From assembly GCF_900104335.1 (NCBI RefSeq), contig NZ_FMXT01000001.1, positions 62,001 to 126,000 of the forward strand: 64,000 nucleotides of DNA, read 5' to 3'. Both the position numbers and the translations under genes were made by a program. This document shows, piece by piece, positions 9,731 to 17,637 of this stretch. Numbering within the stretch: the first letter of the stretch is position 1; every line of letters begins with the position of its first letter. Under the pieces are notes generated by a model. It saw nothing but the letters and a program-made list of their open reading frames with translations, searched no databases and was not told the origin of the DNA. This DNA is from Pseudobutyrivibrio sp. YE44 (lineage in GTDB: Bacteria; Bacillota; Clostridia; Lachnospirales; Lachnospiraceae).

Positions 9731-10564
9731 TTAGATGGCATTGCAAGCTGGAAGCATTGCTGATAATTCTGAACGAATATGGTTGTGGGCTATCTGTCCA
9801 TCAGTAACATTAAAATACTGATAAGAATGAGTATTTAATGTTTCGTTTATAGTATCATCACCAGTAATATCTACATTGTAAAAATTTCCACCAATTCTAA
9901 CAATATTCCAAGCATGTTCTTCGCCGTTGGCCATTCCAGTAACATAATAACAAACGATTCCTAGCTTTTGACAGGACAGTTGGAAGGCTCTTGAATAACC
10001 TGCGCATACGCTTGTGCCTTCTACTAATGCTGAATAAGCACTTTGATGTTTTGCGTTAACAGCATTGTAAGTGGCAAGGTCACATATGAGATCGTGAATG
10101 GCACGCTCCCTCTCTAAATCTGTTGGGAAAGCAGCAGCCTGAGAAACAATATTATCAACTGCATTGTTAAATGCTATAGTAGCGGAAGCAAGAGCATCCT
10201 TTGAAATACAGTAGCTTAGCTTTAATTGGATTACCAAGTTGTCAGCATTGTAACCATATTTGTAGGATGTGTTAACCCAGAATAGTTCAGGATGATCATT
10301 GTAAACTGCATTCATGGTTATATATAGATCATCGTGAGATAAAGGTGTAACCAGCTTGAAGATTCTTTCATTAAAAGCAATTATGTTTTCGTATACCTGA
10401 TTGTAAACTGCCTGCTGCTCTTCATTAAGAACCGTATTATATATGTACATTTCTCCACCCGCATAGGTTTTGAAATCACAATGCATAAACAGTGTTATTG
10501 CTAGGATAACAGAACATATTATTGAAATTATTTTCACTAATTTTGTGTTTGCCAGTCTTGCCAT
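9731..10564 (-). CDS. Transglutaminase-like cysteine protease family protein, exported
   Basis: The product is 277 residues when started at the ATG at 10564, which has GAGGTG seven bases upstream; a longer frame to 10597 lacks such a site. An N-terminal hydrophobic segment (IISIICSVILAITLF) indicates export or membrane anchoring. The C-terminal half is a transglutaminase-like domain. The presumed catalytic residues are Cys187 in GTSVCAGYSRAF, His217 in GEEHAWNIV and Asp232 in YNVDITGDD. Such clostridial proteins are thought to act on cell-surface peptides or proteins, either by cleavage or cross-linking. It is transcribed towards the surface-protein operon and ends at the shared terminator. 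The substrate is unknown. Confidence 0.82.
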   Translation of the reverse strand: MARLANTKLVKIISIICSVILAITLFMHCDFKTYAGGEMYIYNTVLNEEQQAVYNQVYENIIAFNERIFKLVTPLSHDDLYITMNAVYNDHPELFWVNTSYKYGYNADNLVIQLKLSYCISKDALASATIAFNNAVDNIVSQAAAFPTDLERERAIHDLICDLATYNAVNAKHQSAYSALVEGTSVCAGYSRAFQLSCQKLGIVCYYVTGMANGEEHAWNIVRIGGNFYNVDITGDDTINETLNTHSYQYFNVTDGQIAHNHIRSELSAMLPACNAI

Positions 10565-10821
10565 AGGTTTGCACCTCGCTGTTAGATATAAGGCCAATAA
10601 AATAATGGCGTACTATTATTATAACTAAAGCTGTCAGATAATAAATGGATTCAGGCTAAAGTTCACGGAAAAATCATAAATAATAAAAGGGAAGAGTGAA
10701 AAAATATATAATTAATAATGGCTACATTTTTACGCCTATTTGTTGAAATTTTGACTAGATTTTAATAGTTCACTGTGCTAAAGTGTAGGGAAAGAATTTA
10801 TAAATAAAGAGAGGAAGTATC

Positions 10822-12312
10822 ATGTCAGTAAATTATGTTAGTACAAGAGATGTAAACAAGGCTGAAATAACAGCTTCACAGGCTATTTTAAAGGGACTTG
10901 CAGATGATGGTGGTTTGTTTGTTCCTACAGAGATTCCTAAGCTTGAAGTTTCAGTTGAGAAGCTTGCTCAGATGTCTTATCAGGAAGTAGCTTATGAGGT
11001 TCTTAAGCTTTTCCTTTCAGATTTCACAGAAGAGGAATTAAAGCATTGTATCAACAGTGCTTACGACAGCAAGTTTGATACCGAGGAAATCGCTCCTTTG
11101 GTATTTGCTGATGGCGCATATTACCTTGAGCTTTTCCATGGTGCAACAATAGCTTTTAAGGATATGGCTCTTTCAATTTTGCCACATCTTATGATTACTT
11201 CCGCTCGTAAAAATAATATTAAGAATGACATTGTTATTCTTACAGCTACATCAGGTGATACAGGTAAAGCTGCTCTTGCAGGCTTTGCAGATGTAGAAGG
11301 TACACGTATTGTTGTATTCTATCCAAAGAATGGTGTATCTGCTATCCAGGAGCGTCAGATGGTTACTCAGAAGGGTGATAACACTCACGTTGTTGGAATT
11401 AAGGGTAACTTTGATCAGGCTCAGACTGGTGTTAAAGAGATGTTCAATGACAAAGCACTCGCAGAAGAGTTAGATGCTAAGGGATTCCAGTTCTCATCTG
11501 CAAACTCTATCAACATTGGTCGTCTTGTTCCACAGATTGCTTATTACGTATATGCGTATTCAAAGCTTCTTGCAGAAGAGAAAATTACTTCAGGTGAGAA
11601 GATTAATGTGGTTGTTCCAACAGGAAATTTTGGAAATATCCTTGCTGCATATTATGCTAAGAACATGGGACTCCCTATTGATAAATTAATTTGTGCTTCA
11701 AATGAAAATAAGGTTCTTTATGATTTCTTCACAACAGGAGAATACGACAAGAATCGTGAGTTTATGCTTACAAATTCGCCATCAATGGATATTCTTATTT
11801 CAAGCAACCTTGAGCGTTTGATTTATCATATTGCTGGAAATGATGCGGGAAAGAATGCAGAGCTTATGGCTAGCCTCAAGGATACAGGCAAGTATGAAAT
11901 CACTGAAGATATGAAGGCTAAGCTTGATAGCTTCTACGGAAATTATGCATCTGAGCTAGAGACAGGTATGGCAATTAAAGGCTTGTATGATGAGACAGGC
12001 TATATTATCGATACACACACAGGCGTTGCTTCTTCTGTATACGGAAAGTATAAGAAGGCTACTGGAGATGACAAGACAACAGTTATCGCATCAACTGCAA
12101 GCCCATTCAAGTTTACTCGTGCCGTTATGGGTGCAATTGACCCAGCCTACGAAAAGGAAGAAGACTTTGTGCTTGTAGATAAGCTTTCAGAGCTTGGACA
12201 GGTTGCAGTTCCTAATGCAATCGAGGAGATTCGCACAGCACCAACTCGCCACGACACCGTAGTAGAGGTCGCCGACATGTGTGCTGAAGTAAAGCGTTTC
12301 CTTGGAATTTAA
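10822..12312 (+). CDS. thrC: Threonine synthase
   Basis: The 496-residue enzyme makes threonine from O-phosphohomoserine using pyridoxal phosphate, in the cytoplasm. The N-terminal STRD segment and FHGATIAFKDMALSILPHL, with the PLP-binding Lys113, are diagnostic. ATSGDTGKAALAGF and the glycine-rich PTGNFGNILAAYYAKNMGLP form the phosphate-binding parts. Its length fits the longer threonine synthase type. GAGAGGAAG precedes the ATG. The 257-bp upstream region has TTGACT at 10750 and a loosely placed -10 near 10772, with no T-box or riboswitch visible. It is monocistronic and is followed by a structured repeat. Confidence 0.95.
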   Translation: MSVNYVSTRDVNKAEITASQAILKGLADDGGLFVPTEIPKLEVSVEKLAQMSYQEVAYEVLKLFLSDFTEEELKHCINSAYDSKFDTEEIAPLVFADGAYYLELFHGATIAFKDMALSILPHLMITSARKNNIKNDIVILTATSGDTGKAALAGFADVEGTRIVVFYPKNGVSAIQERQMVTQKGDNTHVVGIKGNFDQAQTGVKEMFNDKALAEELDAKGFQFSSANSINIGRLVPQIAYYVYAYSKLLAEEKITSGEKINVVVPTGNFGNILAAYYAKNMGLPIDKLICASNENKVLYDFFTTGEYDKNREFMLTNSPSMDILISSNLERLIYHIAGNDAGKNAELMASLKDTGKYEITEDMKAKLDSFYGNYASELETGMAIKGLYDETGYIIDTHTGVASSVYGKYKKATGDDKTTVIASTASPFKFTRAVMGAIDPAYEKEEDFVLVDKLSELGQVAVPNAIEEIRTAPTRHDTVVEVADMCAEVKRFLGI

Positions 12313-12341
12313 CTGGTGGTTGGATGTGAGAAAAAATTAAG

Positions 12342-12436
12342 AGCCCCTAAGTAGGCATCAAGCTCTTGTATCTCTCAAGCGAAGCATTTTGCGCTGAGCG
12401 GAGAGATACAAGGCTTGTAGCCGTAACTTAGGGGCT
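12342..12436 (+). repeat. Structured intergenic repeat B, copy 1
   Basis: A 95-bp imperfect palindrome closed by AGCCCCTAAGT and ACTTAGGGGCT. Inside are GGC/GCC, CAAGC/GCTTG and CTTGTATCTCTC/GAGAGATACAAG pairings, then the conserved loop region CAAGCGAA...TGAGCGG. Related copies are at 17531, 28631, 41214 and, reversed and diverged, at 21451. Here it lies between convergent genes and could also end transcription of thrC. Confidence 0.85.
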
Positions 12437-12448
12437 TGTTTATATTTA

Positions 12449-13330
12449 TTAGAAAGCCACGAGTAAATGTACCGTTCCGAATGGGTAGGCTACCGGGAAG
12501 TCTACGCATTTATTTGGTCCAGATATTACACCATCTTGTGTAACTTCTGGTGGCTCAAGTGCTATATCCTTAGAAAGCTGATTTGAAACATTTACAATAA
12601 ATAATCCATTGTGGAGGTTCAGAAAATCTTCAAGAGCTGCCACGACATATTCATTAAACTCATTGAAATCTTCTTTTGCATATCTAGATGAAAAGGCGAT
12701 GGATGTATCTCTATCGCAATCAATATGAGTCTCAAAATCATGATCACCTGAAATCATCTGAGAAACACCAAAGGTAATAGGGAATTCTTCCAAAACCATT
12801 GGAGTAAGAGGCGTGAAATCCTCACCAATAAATCTTATTAAGCTGTTGAACATAAGCTCCAGATACATTATGTTCAAGTCATTTGCTGGCATTTCAGCCA
12901 TTAAAAAGAACTTTGAAATAATGCCTTCTACAGCTTCTTGATTTTCAACGTCAAGGCTTAAATCGTAAAGCTCGGATTCGCTCTTGTAGTCGAACATAAC
13001 ACGCTCAAGCTCTTCGTAAGAGAAAATGCCATCCTCTACCAAATTTTGGCCAAGAAGAAGGAACTCAGGTGTTTGTTTTGATAAAAGTTCTGTCACCTGA
13101 TCTTCTGTAAGATATCCTCTATTTACTGCAATCTCACCGAAACGTTTATCTTCTCTGGTTTGCACATAGAGACACTCATCCACTTCATTTGCGGTCATAA
13201 GACCCTCGTGAATGGCAATGGTACCAAGCTTTATATGAGTTTGTGATAAGCGAGCCATTGCATCAAATAATTGTTCTTGAGTAACCAACCCCTTTTGGAG
13301 CAGATAATTTCCTAAGAACTGAGTATACAT
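12449..13330 (-). CDS. CheX/CheC-like chemotaxis protein with an MshEN-like N-terminal region
   Basis: The 293-residue product looks bipartite. Residues 1-115 contain repeated short helical units of the kind LGNYLLQKGLVTQEQL, LGTIAIHEGLMTANEV and FGEIAVNRGYLTEDQV, resembling the MshEN (type II secretion ATPase N-terminal) fold, which in other proteins can bind cyclic di-GMP. Residues about 120-293 resemble the CheX/CheC phosphatase fold, ending with VDFPVAYPFGTVHLLVAF. The ExxN active-site motif of CheX is not clearly conserved; the nearest match is LELMFN. It lies 3 bp after a CheY-like gene, so it probably acts on that regulator. The domain calls come from pattern recognition, and the function could be sensing rather than phosphatase activity. 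Confidence 0.6.
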   Translation of the reverse strand: MYTQFLGNYLLQKGLVTQEQLFDAMARLSQTHIKLGTIAIHEGLMTANEVDECLYVQTREDKRFGEIAVNRGYLTEDQVTELLSKQTPEFLLLGQNLVEDGIFSYEELERVMFDYKSESELYDLSLDVENQEAVEGIISKFFLMAEMPANDLNIMYLELMFNSLIRFIGEDFTPLTPMVLEEFPITFGVSQMISGDHDFETHIDCDRDTSIAFSSRYAKEDFNEFNEYVVAALEDFLNLHNGLFIVNVSNQLSKDIALEPPEVTQDGVISGPNKCVDFPVAYPFGTVHLLVAF

Positions 13331-13333
13331 ATA

Positions 13334-13714
13334 TTACTTTCCTCCAAGTCGAAGCTCGATTATTTCTTTAATCTGATTTTTTTCGAAGGGCTTTTGGATG
13401 AAATCCTTTGCACCTAACTGAATAGCCTTTTTAAGTTGCTCCTGAGTGCCGACAGAGGATACAATAATGATGACAGCATCCTTGTCAAATTCTTTGATTT
13501 CAGCAAGAGCAGTAGTACCGTCTTTTTCTGGCATAACGATATCCATAAAAACGATATCAGGTTTTTCAGCTTTATACTTATCCACCGCATCTTGACCGTT
13601 GACGCCTTCGATAAAGGTGCCACCCTCGGCTTCTTCTTTTATGGCATCCATCAATTGTTTGCGGGCCAGAATGGAATCATCGCAAACTAAAATTTTTTTA
13701 TTTGTTATGTCCAT
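13334..13714 (-). CDS. Single-domain CheY-like response regulator
   Basis: A 126-residue receiver domain with nothing attached. The acidic pair is Asp12-Asp13 in ILVCDDS, the phospho-acceptor is Asp58 in VFMDIVMPEKDG, and Lys108 lies in FIQKPF. It matches a full CheY-type receiver in length. It is the first gene of a two-gene operon with the CheX-like protein, the stop and next start being 3 bp apart. GGAGG lies just upstream of the start on the minus strand. No partner histidine kinase of the CheA type is in the window; the kinase at 15004 has its own OmpR-type regulator. Confidence 0.9.
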   Translation of the reverse strand: MDITNKKILVCDDSILARKQLMDAIKEEAEGGTFIEGVNGQDAVDKYKAEKPDIVFMDIVMPEKDGTTALAEIKEFDKDAVIIIVSSVGTQEQLKKAIQLGAKDFIQKPFEKNQIKEIIELRLGGK

Positions 13715-13894
13715 AAAGCCAAATCCTCCTGCATATTATAGTATAATAATACAATAACAATTCTTATTATTCAAACGTATTTATCTGAAATTTCAATGAA
13801 CTCAAGCGAATTATCACTATTGCGTGACGGTTTTATTTTCGCTATAGTTTAGCTATAATTATTACCATATTAATATATTGGAGGACTTATTTTA

Positions 13895-14248
13895 ATGAAC
13901 ATGAATTTCTTTTCTATTTTTGATGTAATTATTGGTGTATTGGGACTGTATTTAGTGTACACCGGTATTAAAAGCTATAAGAAAGGTGAGGTTGATCCGA
14001 TGATGATTACATCAGAGGAGCTTACTCGCTGTAGTGATCTTGAAGGACTTTCTAAGTTCCTTATGCCTAAGTGTGCAGTGTTTGGTGGATTTTGTGTGCT
14101 TTTTGGTGCTCAGGGACTTCTTAATGATGCAAAGGTTGTTGAGTTTTCAAAGTCAGTAAACATTGGTTTTTTGATTGCCTTTGTTGTTGTATGGGTGATT
14201 TTCTCTTATTTCATTCGCAAGGCAAAAAAAGAATTCATTAAATACTAA
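13895..14248 (+). CDS. Small membrane protein of unknown function
   Basis: The 117-residue protein has three hydrophobic segments: residues about 6-24 (IFDVIIGVLGLYLVYTGI), 63-80 and 94-112. A short charged loop (SYKKGEVDPMMITSEEL) follows the first and a basic tail (RKAKKEFIKY) ends it. GGAGG ten bases upstream of the ATG supports the start; a second ATG two codons later is possible. I do not recognise the family. It precedes the two-component genes by 62 bp, so it may share their transcript, but nothing shows a functional link. Confidence 0.7.
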   Translation: MNMNFFSIFDVIIGVLGLYLVYTGIKSYKKGEVDPMMITSEELTRCSDLEGLSKFLMPKCAVFGGFCVLFGAQGLLNDAKVVEFSKSVNIGFLIAFVVVWVIFSYFIRKAKKEFIKY

Positions 14249-14310
14249 GGTGACCTTCACTTAGTCTTCACATTTATAAGCGAAACTCTATGTATGATTA
14301 GGAGGCGCAA

Positions 14311-14982
14311 ATGAAAAAGATTTTGGTAGTGGATGATGAAGAAAAGATTCGTTCTATTATTCGCAAGTATGGCGAGTTTGAAGGCTACGAGGTAGCAGAG
14401 GCCTGTGATGGTATGGATGCCATTTCTAAGGTCAAGAAAAGCAGCGATTATGATGTGATTATCATGGACGTTATGATGCCAGAGCTTGATGGTTTCTCAG
14501 CTTGTAGTGAAATAAAAAAGATAAAAGATATTCCTGTAATTATGCTTTCTGCCAGAGGCGAAGAATATGATCGTATTCATGGATTTGAAGCAGGGGTGGA
14601 TGACTATGTGGTTAAACCATTTTCACCTAAGGAATTAATGATGCGAGTTAAGGTAGTAACAAGCAGAAGCAAAAGCGAAACTGTTGCTGCAGACGTGTTT
14701 AAGTACGAAGGTCTTGAGATTAACTTTACAGCAAGAACAGTTTCTATTGATGGAAAGAGGATAGAAATGTCTCCAAAGGAATATGAGCTTTTATTTTACT
14801 TGGTTCGCAATAAAAATATTGCCCTCGAAAGAGAAAAGCTTATTACAGAGGTTTGGGGCTATGACTATTATGGCGATGACAGGACCTTAGATACACATAT
14901 AAAGCTACTTAGAAATAGTCTTGGAGAGTATCGAAAACTTCTTATTACTTTGCGCGGAGTTGGATACAGATTTGAAGCATAG
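14311..14982 (+). CDS. OmpR/PhoB-family response regulator
   Basis: The 223-residue protein has an N-terminal receiver domain with ILVVDDEEKIR, phospho-acceptor Asp53 in VIIMDVMMPELDG and Lys in VVKPFSP. A C-terminal winged-helix DNA-binding domain follows (EMSPKEYELLFYLVRNKN, then TLDTHIKLLRNSLG and RGVGYRFEA). AGGAGGCG precedes the ATG. The histidine kinase gene starts 21 bp downstream, so the two form a standard two-component operon. Targets cannot be told from the sequence. The acidic extracytoplasmic domain of the partner kinase points to a cell-envelope or cation signal, which is inference. Confidence 0.93.
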   Translation: MKKILVVDDEEKIRSIIRKYGEFEGYEVAEACDGMDAISKVKKSSDYDVIIMDVMMPELDGFSACSEIKKIKDIPVIMLSARGEEYDRIHGFEAGVDDYVVKPFSPKELMMRVKVVTSRSKSETVAADVFKYEGLEINFTARTVSIDGKRIEMSPKEYELLFYLVRNKNIALEREKLITEVWGYDYYGDDRTLDTHIKLLRNSLGEYRKLLITLRGVGYRFEA

Positions 14983-15003
14983 TTTTGCTTTGGAGGGATT
15001 CTT

Positions 15004-16659
15004 TTGAATAATAGACATATAAGTATAAAATGGAAAACCTTTTCCATATTCTTGATTTTTACCATAGTACTGCTGGCAGTGCTATGGTTTTTTCAAATAG
15101 TTTATCTTAAAGACTTTTATAAAATGATAAAACGTCAAGAGACTGAGCGGATTTTAAACTCAGTAGAAAGTATTGTTTTAGCAAACGAAGAGGACTGTTC
15201 TGATGAAATTGAAAAGTTGGCGGCTAGCAACAATTTAGGTGTATATATCACTAATATAGATGGCAGCCCAATCTACAATGCTGAATACATTTCTAATTCG
15301 CAGATGTCATCATTGCCACCGTTCTTGTTTAAGTTTTTCTATGAGGAGGCAGTAAATAATGGTGGAGAGGCGGTAATCGAGTTTAAGGGTAGCGAGATGC
15401 AAAAAACTATTGACCGCGAAAAAGTAGAGCCTCCAAAAGATGCTTCTGAAGAGAAGAAGGAAGAGTCAGAAGAAAATCAATCTGTTGACAAACAGTTAGA
15501 AGAGAATTCGGAAGAAATAATAGACGGGGAATCTGATAATACTTCTGAGACAGAAGAAGAGAAGGGAAAAATCCCATATACAATTCCACCTCAGAAGGAT
15601 GATATGAGCCAGTTCCGCCAGAATATCGGAAACGATATGGCAGAGTCTGTTATTTATGTAAGGGTTATAGATAATGGTGGTACAGAGCAGGTTATTATGA
15701 TTAACTCAGTGCTTACCCCTGTAGATGCCACTGTTTCCACTTTAAAGGCACAGCTAAAGCTTATTTCAGTAATCCTTATTGTTATAGCTTTTGTTTTGGC
15801 AGTTACCTTCTCAAGGAATATTTCAAAATCAGTCATAAGCCTAAATGAAGGTGCGAAGAAATTAGCAGCAGGAGATTATTCCGTCAAGTTTGATTCCAAG
15901 GATTATATGGAAGTGGCAGAGCTTTCTGATACTCTGAACTATGCTGCTTCTGAGCTGGGAAAGGCCGACAGCTTCCAAAAGGAATTGATTGCAAATGTTT
16001 CCCATGATCTTCGTACACCTCTTACTATGATTAAAGGCTACGCAGAGGTAATGCGAGATATACCTGGTGAAAATACCCCAGAAAATGTTCAAGTTATTAT
16101 TGATGAGACAGAGCGTTTGTCTGGGCTTGTAAATGATATGCTTGATATTTCAAAATTGAAGGCTGGTACAATTTCAATTCAGCCAGAGGAGTATAACTTC
16201 ACTGAAAGTGTGCTTCACGTGTTACAGCGTTACAACAAGCTTAGAGAAGTGGATGGCTATACCATTGATTTTGAATATGATCAGGAAATTATCGTATATG
16301 CGGATGAGCAGAAGATGTATCAGGTGCTATATAATCTTGTGAACAACGCTATCAATTACACTGGCGAGGATAAAAATGTAAAGGTAATACAGAAGGTAAA
16401 GGGCAACACCTTAAGACTTGAAGTAATTGACACTGGTGATGGCGTTAAGCAGGAGGATATTCCATATGTTTGGGATCGTTATTACAAGGATTCTGCAACA
16501 CATAAGCGCGCAATCCAAGGTACCGGACTTGGTCTTTCAATTGTAAAGAATGTACTTGAACTTCACGGAGCAAAGTATGGCGTTCACTCCACAGCCGGCC
16601 AGGGAGCAACCTTTTGGTTCGAGCTAACCATCAATCCTTTCGTGGAAGATGAAGAATAA
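15004..16659 (+). CDS. Membrane sensor histidine kinase
   Basis: The start is a TTG at 15004 with GGAGGG six bases upstream, giving 551 residues. Transmembrane segment one is at about 14-35. The extracytoplasmic region to about residue 250 includes a strikingly Glu-rich low-complexity stretch at about 138-190. Segment two (LISVILIVIAFVLAVTF) is followed by a HAMP domain. The H-box NVSHDLRTPL has His334, and the ATPase part has NLVNNAINYT, DTGDGVKQED and GTGLGLSIV. It phosphorylates the regulator encoded just upstream. The acidic loop might sense cations or cationic peptides, but this is speculation. A terminator follows. Confidence 0.92.
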   Translation: MNNRHISIKWKTFSIFLIFTIVLLAVLWFFQIVYLKDFYKMIKRQETERILNSVESIVLANEEDCSDEIEKLAASNNLGVYITNIDGSPIYNAEYISNSQMSSLPPFLFKFFYEEAVNNGGEAVIEFKGSEMQKTIDREKVEPPKDASEEKKEESEENQSVDKQLEENSEEIIDGESDNTSETEEEKGKIPYTIPPQKDDMSQFRQNIGNDMAESVIYVRVIDNGGTEQVIMINSVLTPVDATVSTLKAQLKLISVILIVIAFVLAVTFSRNISKSVISLNEGAKKLAAGDYSVKFDSKDYMEVAELSDTLNYAASELGKADSFQKELIANVSHDLRTPLTMIKGYAEVMRDIPGENTPENVQVIIDETERLSGLVNDMLDISKLKAGTISIQPEEYNFTESVLHVLQRYNKLREVDGYTIDFEYDQEIIVYADEQKMYQVLYNLVNNAINYTGEDKNVKVIQKVKGNTLRLEVIDTGDGVKQEDIPYVWDRYYKDSATHKRAIQGTGLGLSIVKNVLELHGAKYGVHSTAGQGATFWFELTINPFVEDEE

Positions 16660-16672
16660 TTTAAAAATTTTT

Positions 16673-16706
16673 AGGGACTTTAGCTTATGGCTGAAGTCCT
16701 TTTTTT
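16673..16706 (+). terminator. Intrinsic terminator after the histidine kinase gene
   Basis: GACTTTAGC at 16676-16684 pairs with GCTGAAGTC around TTATG, followed by CCT and a T-run. It ends the two-component operon. Confidence 0.8.
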
Positions 16707-16708
16707 AA

Positions 16709-16815
16709 CCTGCTTATTACATGATACCCATCAATGATAGTGTGTTAATGATACCCTTCGGCGCTTCGCGTCATTGACACACCGCCTTTTGATGGGTATA
16801 GAGTAATCAAGCAGG
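16709..16815. repeat. Long nested palindrome (element C)
   Basis: Nested pairings are CCTGCTT at 16709 with AAGCAGG at 16809, ATACCCATCA at 16724 with TGATGGGTAT at 16790, and TGTGT-AATGA with TCATT-ACACA inside. The tip carries TTCGGCGCTTCGCG. No reading frame is present. It is the first of several palindromic elements packed between the kinase gene and gltA. Confidence 0.7.
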
Positions 16816-16819
16816 CTTG

Positions 16820-17369
16820 AAAATGGGACTGTGGCTATGCCCCAGTACGTAGATGTATACAAATGTGGGTTGAATTTGTAAATAAAGCATGTTTTACGGA
16901 AGGATGCTTGTTAAACCGCACTTGTTACGTAGTCTTATGATAAAGTGAGTATTATTTTGGTAACACATTTTAGATAATGTGTATGATTGGCGGGATATAT
17001 GGAAATAAATGAATATTTGAGTGATAAAGAGGACTTATGGCTACGGAAAGATATCGCTAATTTGACATGTGTTACGTAAACGAAGCCCATTTAACAATAG
17101 CTATTTCCTGAATCTACAGTGTGATATATAGAAAAAGTAGGTTAAAACTGTATGAAAAGCAATATTTTACACTTAAAGATAATTGTAAGTTGATTAATAC
17201 TCTGATTAGATAATTTGGAATTGCTATTTTATGCAAGATAAGTTTCATAATAAGTAACAATGTAAATTAATATTGAAAGCCATACAGTGCTATTGAAAAA
17301 AATAAATAACACTGTGATATGACATAATATATTTCCTAAAGAACTGGAGGCTCGCCACAGTCCCATTTT
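16820..17369. mobile_element. Possible MITE-like segment bounded by a 16-bp perfect inverted repeat
   Basis: AAAATGGGACTGTGGC at 16820-16835 recurs as its exact reverse complement at 17354-17369. The 518 bp between are AT-rich and hold no convincing gene; the only sizeable frame, on the minus strand at 17229-17486, crosses the repeat and has no family likeness. A small hairpin AAGCAT...ATGCTT lies near 16890. No target duplication was clear. It could be a decayed element or gene remnant. Confidence 0.4.
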
Positions 17370-17392
17370 TACTTTGAGCTTGTCTGCAAAAT

Positions 17393-17468
17393 ATCCGCAA
17401 AAAAGAACCTCTGTCAAGGAAGCGAAGCTGGTGTTAGCCCTTGCCCTTGACAGAGGTTCTTTGCGGAT
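17393..17468. repeat. Strong hairpin (element D)
   Basis: ATCCGC at 17393 pairs with GCGGAT at 17463, and GAACCTCTGTCAAGG at 17405-17419 pairs perfectly with CCTTGACAGAGGTTC at 17445-17459, around a 25-nt loop. The stem is more than 20 bp. There is no gene nearby on either strand that it obviously terminates, so it looks like a further palindromic repeat. Confidence 0.7.
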
Positions 17469-17530
17469 AAAATGTATATAGCTCAAATAAAAAATGTGTA
17501 TTATAAATAAAATATAGAAAGTAAAAAAGA

Positions 17531-17621
17531 CCCCTAGTAGGCATCAAGCTCTTAGGTTTCTCAAGTGAAGCTTTCTTTAGCTGAACTGAGAAACACTAAG
17601 GCTTGTAGCCGTAACTAGGGG
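17531..17621 (+). repeat. Structured intergenic repeat B, copy 2
   Basis: Closed by CCCCTAGT and ACTAGGGG. It shares TAGGCATCAAGCTCTTAG and CTAAGGCTTGTAGCCGTAAC with the other copies. Its inner stem uses AGCT/AGCT where copy 1 uses AGC/GCT, and its G-A loop is flanked by a U-A pair (TGAA/TGAA) where the others have C-G. It ends 16 bp before the gltA stop codon, at the 3' side of gltA. Confidence 0.85.
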
Positions 17622-17637
17622 GGATAGTATATGTATA

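Noticed and set aside
17229-17486. An 85-codon minus-strand frame
   Set aside because: It runs through an inverted repeat and a hairpin, has no ribosome site and resembles no protein family.
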